Numbered from the stretch's first letter, positions 45,211-53,340 are shown. The stretch: DNA of 64,000 nucleotides from Sutcliffiella deserti (GCF_020037475.1 NZ_JAIQDB010000001.1:682001-746000), one strand, 5' to 3'. Numbers and translations are program-made. Notes: a model not told the origin generated them from the sequence alone.

Positions 45211-46266
45211 TTAGTATTTCACCATATCAGACAAAAGATAGTGGTAAATCAATTCTTGTGTATTACGAATTGAAGTTTCGTGGGTTCTTTCTAACGCATG
45301 AGAAGATTCTATTCCAGCACCTATTAAACCATGAACAATATCATGCCCTGATCGTATAGCAGCAGAAGCATCTGAGCCATAGAAAGGATAAATATCCAAT
45401 TTATACTCAATATTGTTTTTATCTGCTAGCTCAATTAGGTGTTTACGAAGTCCATAATGATAAGGACCGCTGGAATCCTTCACACAGATGGACACAGTAT
45501 ACTCGTCAGACGCTTGACCATCACCTAAAGCACCCATATCAACGGCCAGGTATTCCACTGTTTCTGGTGTGATATTCGAATTCCCTCCATAGCCGATTTC
45601 TTCATTATTTGAAATTAAGAAATGAGTAGTATATGGAAGGGGGATCATTTCCGATTGAATATGCTTTATTAAATTTAGTAGCATAGCTACACTTGCTTTG
45701 TCATCTAAGTGTCGCGATTTAATGTACCCACTATCTGTGATTTGAACACGAGGATCAAAGGAAACAAAATCCCCAACTTCTATACCAAGTGCGCGCACTT
45801 CCTCAGCAGTGGTTACTTTTGCATCAATTCGAACTTCGATGTTTTCGTCATTTCTTGGTGCATCTCCTGCATTTTTATATACATGCACAGAAGTCTGATG
45901 CATCAGGATAGTACCTGTATAGGTTTTTCCAGAGGCTGTCTCAATTTCACAATATTCTCCTTCTACTGCATTCCAACGAAATCCGCCAATCATGGTAAGT
46001 TTTAATCTGCCGTTCGATTTCACTTCTTTTACCATTGCCCCAAGAGTATCCACATGGGCAGTTACCATTCGATGCTCCTGATTATTGGTTCCTTTAATAG
46101 TAGCAATTAATCCTCCTTTACGATTTCTTTTTAATTCTACCCCGTAATCCGCCAAAAAATTTTCAACATAATTTATAACTTTTGTTGTGTTTCCCGATGG
46201 ACTGGGGATGGAAACTAGTTCTTTAATCAATGAAAAAGTTTCTTGTACATTTGCTTGATAATTCAA
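45211..46266 (-). CDS. M42-family metallopeptidase
   Basis: A 351-residue cobalt/zinc aminopeptidase-like protein of the M42 family (FrvX/YsdC/glutamyl aminopeptidase type). Metal ligands appear in VTAHVDTLGAM, SRHLDDKASVAML, ISNNEEIGYGGN and VDMGALGDG, with GSDASAAIRSGHD near the C-terminus. Such enzymes form large tetrahedral assemblies that trim peptides in the cytoplasm. AGGAGTGG precedes the ATG. Confidence 0.92.
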   Translation of the reverse strand: MNYQANVQETFSLIKELVSIPSPSGNTTKVINYVENFLADYGVELKRNRKGGLIATIKGTNNQEHRMVTAHVDTLGAMVKEVKSNGRLKLTMIGGFRWNAVEGEYCEIETASGKTYTGTILMHQTSVHVYKNAGDAPRNDENIEVRIDAKVTTAEEVRALGIEVGDFVSFDPRVQITDSGYIKSRHLDDKASVAMLLNLIKHIQSEMIPLPYTTHFLISNNEEIGYGGNSNITPETVEYLAVDMGALGDGQASDEYTVSICVKDSSGPYHYGLRKHLIELADKNNIEYKLDIYPFYGSDASAAIRSGHDIVHGLIGAGIESSHALERTHETSIRNTQELIYHYLLSDMVKY

Positions 46267-46405
46267 ACTACCACTCCTTAATTACTAATACTTTCCTATT
46301 ACTAGGATAAAAGAAATCGCACAACATGTATAGGCTTATTCATGTAATATTTTTGCGAAAAAAAGCGATACTTGATGCTAGTTCCTACTCAGCGAACAAA
46401 AAACC

Positions 46406-46433
46406 TTGACTTTAAATTTCTATGATGTATAAT
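46406..46433 (+). promoter_or_regulatory. Sigma-A promoter of the structured transcript
   Basis: TTGACT (46406-46411) and a consensus TATAAT (46428-46433), 16-bp spacer. Transcription would begin near 46440, at the small hairpin TGGGT-ACATG-ACCCA. Confidence 0.8.
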
Positions 46434-46490
46434 AAACGTTTGGGTACATGACCCACAAATTAGTAACTTGATATAGAGAGGAAGAACGTT

Positions 46491-46583
46491 ATGACATTCT
46501 TAAGCTTTACAAAAAGAACACAAGGATGCACTGGCGTTCCATATAGTTTTTTAAGCAAACTTAATCGTACTGGCACGGTCTAG
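46491..46583 (+). CDS. 30-residue ORF inside the structured RNA
   Basis: ATG at 46491 follows GAGAGGAAG with six-base spacing and reads MTFLSFTKRTQGCTGVPYSF, then ten more residues to a TAG at 46581. It could be a leader peptide whose translation remodels the RNA, or a small effector. No membrane segment. Nothing similar is recognised; coding status is uncertain. Confidence 0.45.
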   Translation: MTFLSFTKRTQGCTGVPYSFLSKLNRTGTV

Positions 46584-46763
46584 GAGCCGTAAGGACGTCT
46601 GAGAGGTAGGGCTTGCGTTGTTTAAGGTAAGAAAAACTACCATGGAATTTATAACCGCGGCAAACGAATATAAACTTTTATGTCATTTATAATGCTTGTG
46701 ATGAAGCAAGTTACTAATGCGCTATGCATCAATAATAGTAGCGCTCTCAATAAAGATAAAAGC

Positions 46764-46795
46764 GGGCTGATCCTTTGGGACGGCCCGCTTTTATT
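46764..46795 (+). terminator. Strong terminator of the structured transcript
   Basis: AAAGCGGGC and GCCCGCTTT with a 15-base loop (TGATCCTTTGGGACG) and a T-rich tail. Confidence 0.9.
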
Positions 46796-46804
46796 ATGTC
46801 ACGT

Positions 46805-46833
46805 TTGATTATTTGTCTGAATACCTGTATAAT
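46805..46833 (+). promoter_or_regulatory. Sigma-A promoter of the acetyltransferase gene
   Basis: TTGATT (46805-46810) and TATAAT (46828-46833), 17-bp spacer, 65 bp before the start codon. So the downstream gene does not need read-through from the structured RNA. Confidence 0.75.
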
Positions 46834-46898
46834 GTATTGCTGGATTGTCAAAAATTTTTAAATAAAATTAACAAGGCTTTTCTGTAAGGGGGAATACG

Positions 46899-47426
46899 AT
46901 GTCTTTTACAAGCTTATTCTTAGCCGAAGAAGAGACAAAAAACAAAGAAGAGATAAAACAGGAGTTGGATGAGCTTGAATTCCAAATGTTTCGGATGAAG
47001 GAAAACATGAAGGAAATCGCCAAAAAGTGGCAGGTAATCGGCATTGATCAGACTAAGGACGATACCTGGGTAGTTGTATACACCAACTATGATAACAATT
47101 CCTGCAAAATCATGCTGAATGATTGCGAGACCGCCTACCGCGGCCAATGGGATTTCTCCATTCAGGCGACCTACAAGGATGAAGAAACCCTCTTCATCGG
47201 TGATATCAAAGGCCCTGAAAATAAAGGCTATGGATCTATCTGCATGAACTACCTTAAGGAAGTGGCCAAAGACCAGAATATCCAGTCCATCACAGGGGAT
47301 ATTGCAAAACGCGACTGGGGCCATGTGGACCGTCTCATACACTTCTATGAAAAGCATAACTTCCAGGTGGAAATTGACAAAGAATCAAAATCAGGTGAAA
47401 TAGTTTGGCAACCGTATAATTATTAA
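46899..47426 (+). CDS. GNAT-like acetyltransferase with N-terminal coiled coil
   Basis: A 175-residue protein. Residues 12-45 form a charged coiled coil (KNKEEIKQELDELEFQMFRMKENMKEI); the C-terminal half has a degenerate GNAT core (GDIKGPENKGYGSICMNYLKEVAKDQNIQSITGDI, then HFYEKHNFQVEID), with the acetyl-CoA loop as KGYGS. AAGGGGGAA precedes the ATG. Its base composition is richer in G and C than neighbouring genes, which suggests transfer. Target unknown. Confidence 0.75.
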   Translation: MSFTSLFLAEEETKNKEEIKQELDELEFQMFRMKENMKEIAKKWQVIGIDQTKDDTWVVVYTNYDNNSCKIMLNDCETAYRGQWDFSIQATYKDEETLFIGDIKGPENKGYGSICMNYLKEVAKDQNIQSITGDIAKRDWGHVDRLIHFYEKHNFQVEIDKESKSGEIVWQPYNY

Positions 47427-47626
47427 AATCTTCTACCCTGGATGATATCCGTTCCAGAGATCAGCGCGGCGCGAGTACTAGCGTTGACTAATTCCTGCCC
47501 CGCTGAAAACCAAGGCTTGCAGCAATGATCACCAGATTTGTTTTATTGACGAATAATTAAAGGATTTAGTGGCTTGTATTGAGAATTATTAAAAGTACCT
47601 TAAACTAGCCGCAGGAGCGATCAGTG

Positions 47627-47971
47627 ATGCAAAAATCAAACATTCTCCAGGTTCATGGCCAGACTGTTGACCATGAAACAAGATGTGTTCATTATCAATC
47701 TCCAAAAGATGTCATTGCAATAAAATTCTACTGCTGTCAAAAATATTTTCCATGCTACAAATGCCATGATGAACAAGAAAATCATTCAATAAAAGTATGG
47801 CCAAAGGAAAAATGGAATCAAAAAGCAATTCTATGTGGAGCCTGCAGCAACGAACTAACTATTGAAGAATATTTAATGAGCGATTCCAGCTGCCCTTACT
47901 GCTCCGCAAAGTTTAACCCGGGCTGCGAGTTGCACTATCACTTATATTTTGAAAAAAAAGAGACCTCTTAA
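47627..47971 (+). CDS. CHY zinc-finger protein
   Basis: A 114-residue zinc protein: TRCVHYQSPKDVIAIKFYCC, YFPCYKCHDEQENH, CGACSNELTIEEY and CPYCSAKFNPGCELHYHLYF provide the many Cys and His ligands of the CHY finger. AGGAG lies upstream of a GTG-ATG pair (47624/47627); ATG is chosen. Bacterial CHY proteins have no clear role; those with RING-type relatives in eukaryotes act in ubiquitination, which does not apply here. A terminator follows. Confidence 0.85.
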   Translation: MQKSNILQVHGQTVDHETRCVHYQSPKDVIAIKFYCCQKYFPCYKCHDEQENHSIKVWPKEKWNQKAILCGACSNELTIEEYLMSDSSCPYCSAKFNPGCELHYHLYFEKKETS

Positions 47972-47976
47972 GGTCG

Positions 47977-48025
47977 TTATTACTGACCGTAGACAATCTC
48001 AAGGAAATATGAGGTTGTCTACGGT
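47977..48025 (+). terminator. Terminator after the CHY gene
   Basis: CCGTAGACAATCTCA pairs with TGAGGTTGTCTACGG, followed by five Ts. Confidence 0.88.
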
Positions 48026-48085
48026 TTTTCCACTTTAATAGTCTTAGGACCCCGGTGCACTTATGGGTTTAAATCATATACGATT

Positions 48086-48409
48086 TTATTGGTATTTTTC
48101 TAAGGCAGATTGGAGCTTTAACGCTTGACCAAGTTCCCCTTTGACTTTGAGCTTTCCTGTCATATATGCCATCGTTGTATTAAAATCTCCAGCAATCATT
48201 TTTAATACATTCTCATCTGATAGCTGAAGCGTGCAATCGGCCGCTTTATCTGAACCTTCGAACATATCAACGTGACCTTTTTCAAAAGAAAACTGATAGG
48301 TTTTTCCTTCACTAAGATCAAATTGATAAATTGCATTCAGATTTTTTATCCCTTCAGGCTCTTGGTTCATTTTCTGTACTAGTTGTTGAAAAGCAATTTC
48401 GACATCCAT
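48086..48409 (-). CDS. SCP2 sterol-binding-domain protein
   Basis: A 107-residue SCP2-like lipid-binding fold: IYQFDLSEGKTYQFSFEKG, DCTLQLSDENVLKMIAGDFNTTMAYMTGKLKVKGELGQALKL. The ATG at 48409 has GGGGGAT eight bases upstream, preferred over the frame start at 48463. In Firmicutes such proteins are thought to bind acyl-CoA or other hydrophobic ligands; the role is unknown. Confidence 0.88.
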   Translation of the reverse strand: MDVEIAFQQLVQKMNQEPEGIKNLNAIYQFDLSEGKTYQFSFEKGHVDMFEGSDKAADCTLQLSDENVLKMIAGDFNTTMAYMTGKLKVKGELGQALKLQSALEKYQ

Positions 48410-48532
48410 CTTTTCGATCCCCCCTTTTGTATGTATCTCTTCATATTTCGCTATAATTTTCAAAAGTCCTTTTTATTAGACTCTTTTCGTTATGGTTGCT
48501 TCAAGCTCCTAGTGAGTAATTTTTTGCAAATA

Positions 48533-49096
48533 CTAAGTTGTGAAGGTTTTTCCATTTTTCCATAGCCGTTCAATTTTCTCTTCCTCTGTTGTGATGCTCA
48601 ATAAATACACGTCTGGATTACTCAAGCTCTTCCATTCTTCAAAGCCGAAATTTTTATCAAAGTAGTTTAACAATAGGGATATTATCCCTCCGTGTGCAAC
48701 AATAATGGTATTCTCAAAATCACTAGCCATGATTTCATTTACAACCTTTACAATCCGAATCATAGCTTCATTACTGGATTCTCCACCTTTATACTTTAAT
48801 TTCATATCGTTGAATGTTGCTTCCAGTTTGTTCATCCAATCAGGAAAAAAGGTCGAGCTAAGCACACGTTCTGTTAATCGGTTATCCATCTCTATTTCTA
48901 TTTTCTGGCTCTTTGCAAAAGGCTTTATAGTTTGAATGGCTCGTAAGTAAGGACTGGAAATGACTCGATCAATCTTTATTTTAGATAAAAAATCAGCTAA
49001 TTCATTTGCTTGAATGAACCCTTTTTCTGTTAACTGCGCATCAGAAGATTGCCCCTCCGCTTCACAGTGTCTAATTACATAAATTTTTTTAACCAT
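48533..49096 (-). CDS. Histidine phosphatase family protein
   Basis: A 187-residue phosphoglycerate-mutase-like phosphatase. IYVIRHCEAEGQ gives the phospho-accepting histidine in RHxE-type context, SSPYLRAIQT the conserved arginine, and IIVAHGGIISLLL the second histidine. AGGAGG precedes the ATG. Substrate cannot be told; relatives include CobC, GpmB and broad phosphatases. Confidence 0.9.
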   Translation of the reverse strand: MVKKIYVIRHCEAEGQSSDAQLTEKGFIQANELADFLSKIKIDRVISSPYLRAIQTIKPFAKSQKIEIEMDNRLTERVLSSTFFPDWMNKLEATFNDMKLKYKGGESSNEAMIRIVKVVNEIMASDFENTIIVAHGGIISLLLNYFDKNFGFEEWKSLSNPDVYLLSITTEEEKIERLWKNGKTFTT

Positions 49097-49171
49097 AGTT
49101 CCTCCTTTAAAAATTTTACAGTAGTAAACTTGACCTCTTTAATCTTTTCAAAATCAAATGGGTATGTGTAT

Positions 49172-49627
49172 TCAAAACAAATCCTGGGACATCCGTATCA
49201 TGTCTCTGCACCAGATACCGTTTTCAAAAATCTTATTCTCATAGTGCCGTATAAAAAAATCACGATCAACACCGGTAATTCTAAAGCCACACTTTTGATA
49301 CAAAGCTAATTGCCCTATACTGGAATTTCCCGTTCCAACTTCTATTGTTTTGTAGCCTTCTGCTTTTGATTTTTGAATTGCATCCATAAGCAACTGCCTT
49401 CCAAACCCTTTTCCTTGAGTGTTCTCAGAAACAGCTATGTTAACTAACTCAACTGTTTCTGGTCTTGTGGGAAGCAAAACATAGACACCTATTAGTTCTT
49501 TATTATTTTCAGCTATATAACATGTTCCCCGTCTCACATATTCCTCTATTAATTTTCGAGAAGGGTCAGCTAGCAATAATAAATCTATTGGGGGGATTTC
49601 GTTAACATCCAGCTCTCTAACCCTCAT
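49172..49627 (-). CDS. GNAT family N-acetyltransferase
   Basis: A 151-residue acetyltransferase. VELVNIAVSENTQGKGFGRQLLMDAIQKSKAEGY contains the acetyl-CoA-binding QGKGFG loop, followed by LALYQKCGFRITGVDRDFF. ATG at 49627 has GGGAGAAG upstream and is preferred over the one at 49669. Similar to B. subtilis YvbK-type proteins; the acceptor is unknown. Confidence 0.9.
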   Translation of the reverse strand: MRVRELDVNEIPPIDLLLLADPSRKLIEEYVRRGTCYIAENNKELIGVYVLLPTRPETVELVNIAVSENTQGKGFGRQLLMDAIQKSKAEGYKTIEVGTGNSSIGQLALYQKCGFRITGVDRDFFIRHYENKIFENGIWCRDMIRMSQDLF

Positions 49628-49711
49628 GACATCTTCTCCCTGTATCTTTTTAATAGAACCGTAAAGCACTAGAGTTACCTTATCGACTCATTATCTAAAA
49701 ACTTAGATAAC

Positions 49712-50740
49712 TCATAGCTTCCATTTAAACCACCTTCCATGTCCATCGGTTTCCGCTATTGTTTCGTTATGTTCTATACCATTTATGTAATAATCAAGAT
49801 GAAGATCTCTATCCCAAATATTATTATAAATATGACATACATCTCTTTTCTTCGCAATTTCCTTAACGTTCTCTAGTAACTTATATTTAGTAGCTACTGG
49901 AATTTGGTTAGCCACGTGAGTATGAAAAATACATATAGTTGAATCATTTGGGATTTGCTCAATAATACGAGAAAGTAATTTAACTCCATCACCTTCAATT
50001 AAATTTAGCTCATCCTTATTGTCAGTAACATAAGAAACAGCCTGTTCGAACAATGCTCTTCTTTCTTTATGTTCTGGCCAGATTAATGCATTTAACCACA
50101 ATACATCCTCCACATTGGAAACATCATTAATGTGCAGATCTAATCCGTACCTGTGAGTTACAGCAGGAATTACTTTAGAAAGAATTGGTGTGTTTTCCCC
50201 TTTGATTTCTGACCTTATGTACACCTTTGAATCACTATCACCAAATACTTCATCTGAATTATAGGAGTATGCGTATTTATCCCATAAAAGCTGGAATCCT
50301 GCACTTGTTCCAATTTCTATCAACGCTAATGGCTTTTTAGCCTTGTTATAAACATAGGTGAAACTTGGATAAAGGTATCCACAACGTCTAACTTCATTAG
50401 TCTGTACCAACTTTTCTCTCAATAAAGAGATAATATGATCGTTGTATTTTGAACAGAAATCCCTGAAATATTGAAATGATTCTTGCGTTTCTTTGGGCTT
50501 CTCAACCAAACTAGGATAATACTGACGTAATGGATGTTCCTCTCCATTCATTAGAAGATAATGTACGGCTCCAAAGAATAAATTTGGAATCGGCTGCCCT
50601 TCCCTTGCATATGAACTCAATTTTAGCAATTCAACATCCTCTACTATTTTTAATGATAAATACTCATATAGTTCACTCGACCCTGCACATTCTTTTTGAG
50701 CAAATGTTTTAAACTTTACTGATACTTGATTAAGTTCCAC
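49712..50740 (-). CDS. DUF2332 family protein
   Basis: A 342-residue soluble protein. YLYPSFTYVYNKAKKPLALIEIGTSAGFQLLWDKY and IEGDGVKLL, CIFHTHVANQIP are typical of DUF2332, which has a methyltransferase-like core (IEIGTSAGF resembles motif I). Function is unknown. AAGGAGGG precedes the ATG. Confidence 0.85.
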   Translation of the reverse strand: MELNQVSVKFKTFAQKECAGSSELYEYLSLKIVEDVELLKLSSYAREGQPIPNLFFGAVHYLLMNGEEHPLRQYYPSLVEKPKETQESFQYFRDFCSKYNDHIISLLREKLVQTNEVRRCGYLYPSFTYVYNKAKKPLALIEIGTSAGFQLLWDKYAYSYNSDEVFGDSDSKVYIRSEIKGENTPILSKVIPAVTHRYGLDLHINDVSNVEDVLWLNALIWPEHKERRALFEQAVSYVTDNKDELNLIEGDGVKLLSRIIEQIPNDSTICIFHTHVANQIPVATKYKLLENVKEIAKKRDVCHIYNNIWDRDLHLDYYINGIEHNETIAETDGHGRWFKWKL

Positions 50741-50763
50741 AGTTATCCCTCCTTGCTCTCTTC

Positions 50764-51064
50764 TTGGTAATTAATCCTATTCATGAAATGACCCATATGC
50801 AAGCCTTTTATGAAAACAATAAAGATGACATTGAGATATTGGCTGTAAATTTAACTAATGTTGATAAAGGTCAGGATGCTATCAATGCCTTTGTACTAGA
50901 GTATGGGCTAACCTTCCCAATCCCTCTTGATGAGGACGGTATGATTGGTATGCAATATCAAGCCTTCTCGATTCCAACCAGTTTTGTTATTGACTCGGAA
51001 GGTATTATATAATAGGTCCTATGAATGAGAATATGATGGAGAGCTTAACAAAAGATATTAATTG
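50764..51064 (+). pseudogene. Remnant of a TlpA/ResA-like thioredoxin-fold protein
   Basis: The frame 50764-51012 matches the middle of ResA/TlpA proteins (HMQAFYENNKDDIEILAVNLTN, FVLEYGLTFPIPLDEDG, FSIPTSFVIDSEG). The N-terminal signal anchor and the CxxC active site are missing; VINPIHEMTHMQ stands where WCxPCxxEMPHMQ is expected. After a stop, another frame continues with GPMNENMMESL, as expected of the lost C-terminus. It is therefore a truncated, frameshifted relic. A terminator follows. Confidence 0.85.
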
Positions 51065-51088
51065 AATTTTTTTAAAATGTTTTTCCTT

Positions 51089-51121
51089 AAAAAACCCAGG
51101 TCTATAGACTATGGGTTTTTA
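51089..51121 (+). terminator. Terminator behind the thioredoxin remnant
   Basis: AAAAAACCCA and TGGGTTTTT flanking GGTCTATAGACTA. Confidence 0.8.
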
Positions 51122-51208
51122 TTCTTTATTCAGTTGTTACTAGAAATCAGGAAAAATCGTTTCATAATTAGTAGCTGTGGTGAATATTAAACAGAAAAAA
51201 GTACACCT

Positions 51209-51688
51209 TTATGATAATTCTTTCATATACCAGGCGTCCATCGCATTATGCTCTGATCCTCCTAGTGCTCTATCAAGTTGTTTGAAGCCTAATTTGATGT
51301 AAAGAAGATTAGCTGCTTGGAGTTTCTCCATTGTCTCTAGGTAACAGAAGGTATAGTGTTCTTTGGCGAAGTCTAGTGCTACTTTCATCAATTCTTTCGA
51401 CAGACCTCTACCTTGAGCATCCGGTGTAATGTACAGCTTTTGTAGCTCGCAAATCCCTTCATTCTCTCCAAATGGTGCAATACCCACGCCGCCAACTACT
51501 TCATCTTGTTCATTCACTGCAACCCAGTACTTTGCATTTGTATATTGCTTGTAATACTGTGCTAGATTGCTCAGTTGGGGATCAAAATATGCTGTTCCTG
51601 GAATATTTAAGTTAAATGATTCTAATGAACGTTTAATAATTTGTTCCATCGTTCTATTGTCTTTTTCTTCAATTTCCCGTATCTGCAT
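51209..51688 (-). CDS. GNAT family N-acetyltransferase
   Basis: A 159-residue acetyltransferase with ELQKLYITPDAQGRGLSKELMKVALDFAKEHY (acetyl-CoA loop QGRGLS) and ANLLYIKLGFKQLDRALGGSEHNAMDAWYMKEL. ATG at 51688 has GGGGGAGGAG upstream. The acceptor is unknown. Unlike its neighbours at 50.8 and 51.8-52.3 kb the gene is intact. Confidence 0.9.
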   Translation of the reverse strand: MQIREIEEKDNRTMEQIIKRSLESFNLNIPGTAYFDPQLSNLAQYYKQYTNAKYWVAVNEQDEVVGGVGIAPFGENEGICELQKLYITPDAQGRGLSKELMKVALDFAKEHYTFCYLETMEKLQAANLLYIKLGFKQLDRALGGSEHNAMDAWYMKELS

Positions 51689-51760
51689 TGTCTCCTCCCC
51701 CATCCTTAACTAAATGGTAAACCACACCTTGCAGTTTTTGAACTTGGTTTACTTGATAGG

Positions 51761-52350
51761 CTATTGTGCAGCAAACTGAATGGCATGACTTAAGCCTTTA
51801 TGTAGTTCTCCTTCATTCCGGATTACCTCGCCCATAAATAAGAGGACAATACGCCAATCTTCAAATGTTCGCATAAATTCTTCCGGTGTATACAAAAATT
51901 CCAAATCTTTCGGTCCACCACTGTTATAAGGGAGTTGATGGATAGAATACACTTCCGCTAAAAAGTAACCACCGGGTTTGACAGCCTCTTTCACACCCTC
52001 AAGGGTTTTCTTCCGTAGTTCTGATTGAAAATGCCCAAATATACATACAACTTCATCCCATTTATTATTTTCCCATGATGCTTCATTTAAGTCTACAAGT
52101 TCAGTGTGAAGGGATACTCCTCGTTTATTTGCGAGCGCATTTGTTTTTGTTAGACCGGATTCAGCAAATCCCATACCGTCACCTTCATTCCCTTTTCAGC
52201 TAAAAAAACAGCAGTTCGGCCTTCACCTTCTGCAATTGCCAGAGCATTACCTGATAAAGGAATTTTATTCAGTATCTCTTCTAAAAATACATTTGGTTCC
52301 GTTCCATATACATAGTTCTTATCTTGAAATCGAGTCTTTCAATGATTCAT
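51761..52350 (-). pseudogene. Disrupted class I SAM-dependent methyltransferase
   Basis: From ATG at 52350 the frame reads MNH then TGA, where relatives have Trp, and continues RFQDKNYVYGTEPNVFLEEI and ALAIAEGEGRTAVFLAEKG. At VTVWD a single missing T shifts the frame into FAESGLTKTNALANKRGVSLHTELVD and the rest of the fold (VVCIFGHFQSELRKKTLEG). Two independent lesions, a nonsense codon and a 1-nt deletion, mark a pseudogene. Intact homologues are tellurite-resistance TehB-like or generic methyltransferases. Confidence 0.88.
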
Positions 52351-52661
52351 CTTATACTACTCCTCTTTAGTTAAATTTTGTGATTCTGTATAAAAATGAA
52401 TAGAAAAAAAAGAGGCTAAAAGCCCCCCAATTTATAATATTTTGTAAAGTAGACGATGACTCCTACCAGGAGCCAAAATAAAAGCCCTGGTCATATAGGT
52501 GGTAAAAATTTCAATCGGGATTTTTTATTTTTAATTCCTCAAGTACCATTACCACAACTTTTAAGATTATTGTTTTCTATTCTAATCACCCTATTCTTAA
52601 AATATTTATCCCCTGTTCAGATAGAACATAATCGGACATTAACATGCTTTGATGGGTGCAA
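52351..52661. other. Intergenic, no convincing gene
   Basis: A weak minus-strand hairpin with T-tail (GGGGGCTTTTAGCCTC, about 52411-52430) is visible. A minus-strand hydrophobic stretch (LLFWLLVGVIVYFTKYYK, about 52435-52495) has no start codon and may be a relic of a small membrane protein. Confidence 0.4.
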
Positions 52662-53027
52662 TTAAGCTGTTCTCTGTTTTATCTCTTTTTTACAATCACA
52701 ATCTGTTAGAGAATAACCGATAATCTCAAAGCCTCTTTTTCTTAAAAAACGAATACTAATATTTTTCTCTAGATGATTAGAAGCTAGTATAATAATTTTA
52801 GATTTGGGTAATTCACTGTAGTTTCTTTTTAAATAGGCTACAGGAATATTAATTGATTCCCGGATTGAATCTTTATAAGCTTGGTTGTAATCTCTAACAT
52901 CTACAATTTTTATGATATCTTCATTTGTGCTTAACGAACTTACACAAGGAATCCCCCTGATAGGAAAATATCTTATATATAAGGCAGCAGAAATTATACC
53001 AAGTACTATTAATACAATAAAGAACAT
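52662..53027 (-). CDS. Membrane-anchored rhodanese-like protein lacking the catalytic Cys
   Basis: A 121-residue protein with one N-terminal membrane helix (MFFIVLIVLGIISAALYI) and a rhodanese fold (IIKIVDVRDYNQAYKDSIRESINIPVAYL). Where active rhodaneses have a Cys loop, this one reads IILASNHLEKNISIRFL, so thiosulfate transfer in the usual way is unlikely. The C-terminus has CDCKKE. ATG at 53027 has AGGAGG six bases upstream. A CsoR/CstR-type operator covers its promoter, suggesting control by reactive sulfur or copper. Confidence 0.82.
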   Translation of the reverse strand: MFFIVLIVLGIISAALYIRYFPIRGIPCVSSLSTNEDIIKIVDVRDYNQAYKDSIRESINIPVAYLKRNYSELPKSKIIILASNHLEKNISIRFLRKRGFEIIGYSLTDCDCKKEIKQRTA

Positions 53028-53071
53028 ATTTAACCTCCTTGTCAAATGGAAGGGATTATTACTTTACGTTA

Positions 53072-53100
53072 ATGTTATACCCCTTAGGGTATATTGTCAA
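53072..53100 (-). promoter_or_regulatory. Promoter with CsoR/CstR-type operator
   Basis: ATACCC-CTTA-GGGTAT at 53077-53092 is a perfect inverted repeat of the CsoR/CstR operator kind. It lies between TTGACA (minus strand, 53095-53100) and the -10 region (TATAAC, 53074-53079, or TAACAT two bases further). Binding there would block RNA polymerase. The regulator gene is not in this window. Confidence 0.75.
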
Positions 53101-53189
53101 TAGTTATATACTCTTACCACAACAGTCTCAAATACCTTAAAAATATGATTAAATCAAAGGAAGGATATGGTTAAGCAGAAAAATTAGCA

Positions 53190-53340
53190 TTAAGTATTGT
53201 ATGTTTTGAATCTGAGTTACCCAAAAACAAACCAGTCTATTTATCCTGTGAGGTTGGTTTAAGGGGTTATCTTGCGACTAACCTTACGATGCGAAAAATA
53301 TTTTCAGGAATGATTGGGTATTTTTATTACAGCATTCCTT
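53190..53340 (+). pseudogene. Fragment of a CoA-disulfide reductase rhodanese domain
   Basis: The plus frame through 53217 reads ESELPKNKPVYLSCEVGLRGYLATNL. This is the end of the rhodanese domain of CoADR-RHD fusion proteins, including the Cys loop CEVGLRGYLA. The text before it and after about 53300 no longer fits a protein, and no start or ribosome binding site is present, so only a relic remains. Confidence 0.75.

Larger units (their letters stand above)
46441..46795 (+). ncRNA. Putative structured RNA of about 355 nt, class unknown
   Basis: The transcript bounded by the promoter at 46406-46433 and the terminator at 46764-46795 begins with hairpin TGGGTACATGACCCA. ATTAGTAACTTG (46459-46470) pairs perfectly with CAAGTTACTAAT (46707-46718), a 12-bp helix closing about 236 nt. 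Inside are ACGG/CCGT around 46575-46592, GGTAG/CTACC around 46606-46641 and purine-rich conserved-looking text (GTAAGGACGTCTGAGAGG). A hairpin GCGCTA/TAGCGC follows at 46719-46744. It matches no riboswitch, T-box, tmRNA, 6S, SRP or RNase P RNA that I recognise. A 30-codon ORF lies in it. Confidence 0.6.

Noticed and set aside
46441..46795. Known RNA classes: tmRNA, 6S, SRP RNA, RNase P, T-box, guanidine-I riboswitch
   Set aside because: No CCA-ended acceptor stem, no GGGTGGNACCGCG T-box core, no RNase P GAGGAAAGTCC, and the ykkC core is only loosely resembled (CTAGGAGCCG, GTCTGAGAGG).
52456..52665. 69-codon plus-strand frame starting MTPTRSQNK
   Set aside because: No ribosome binding site and unusual composition; the region is between decayed genes.
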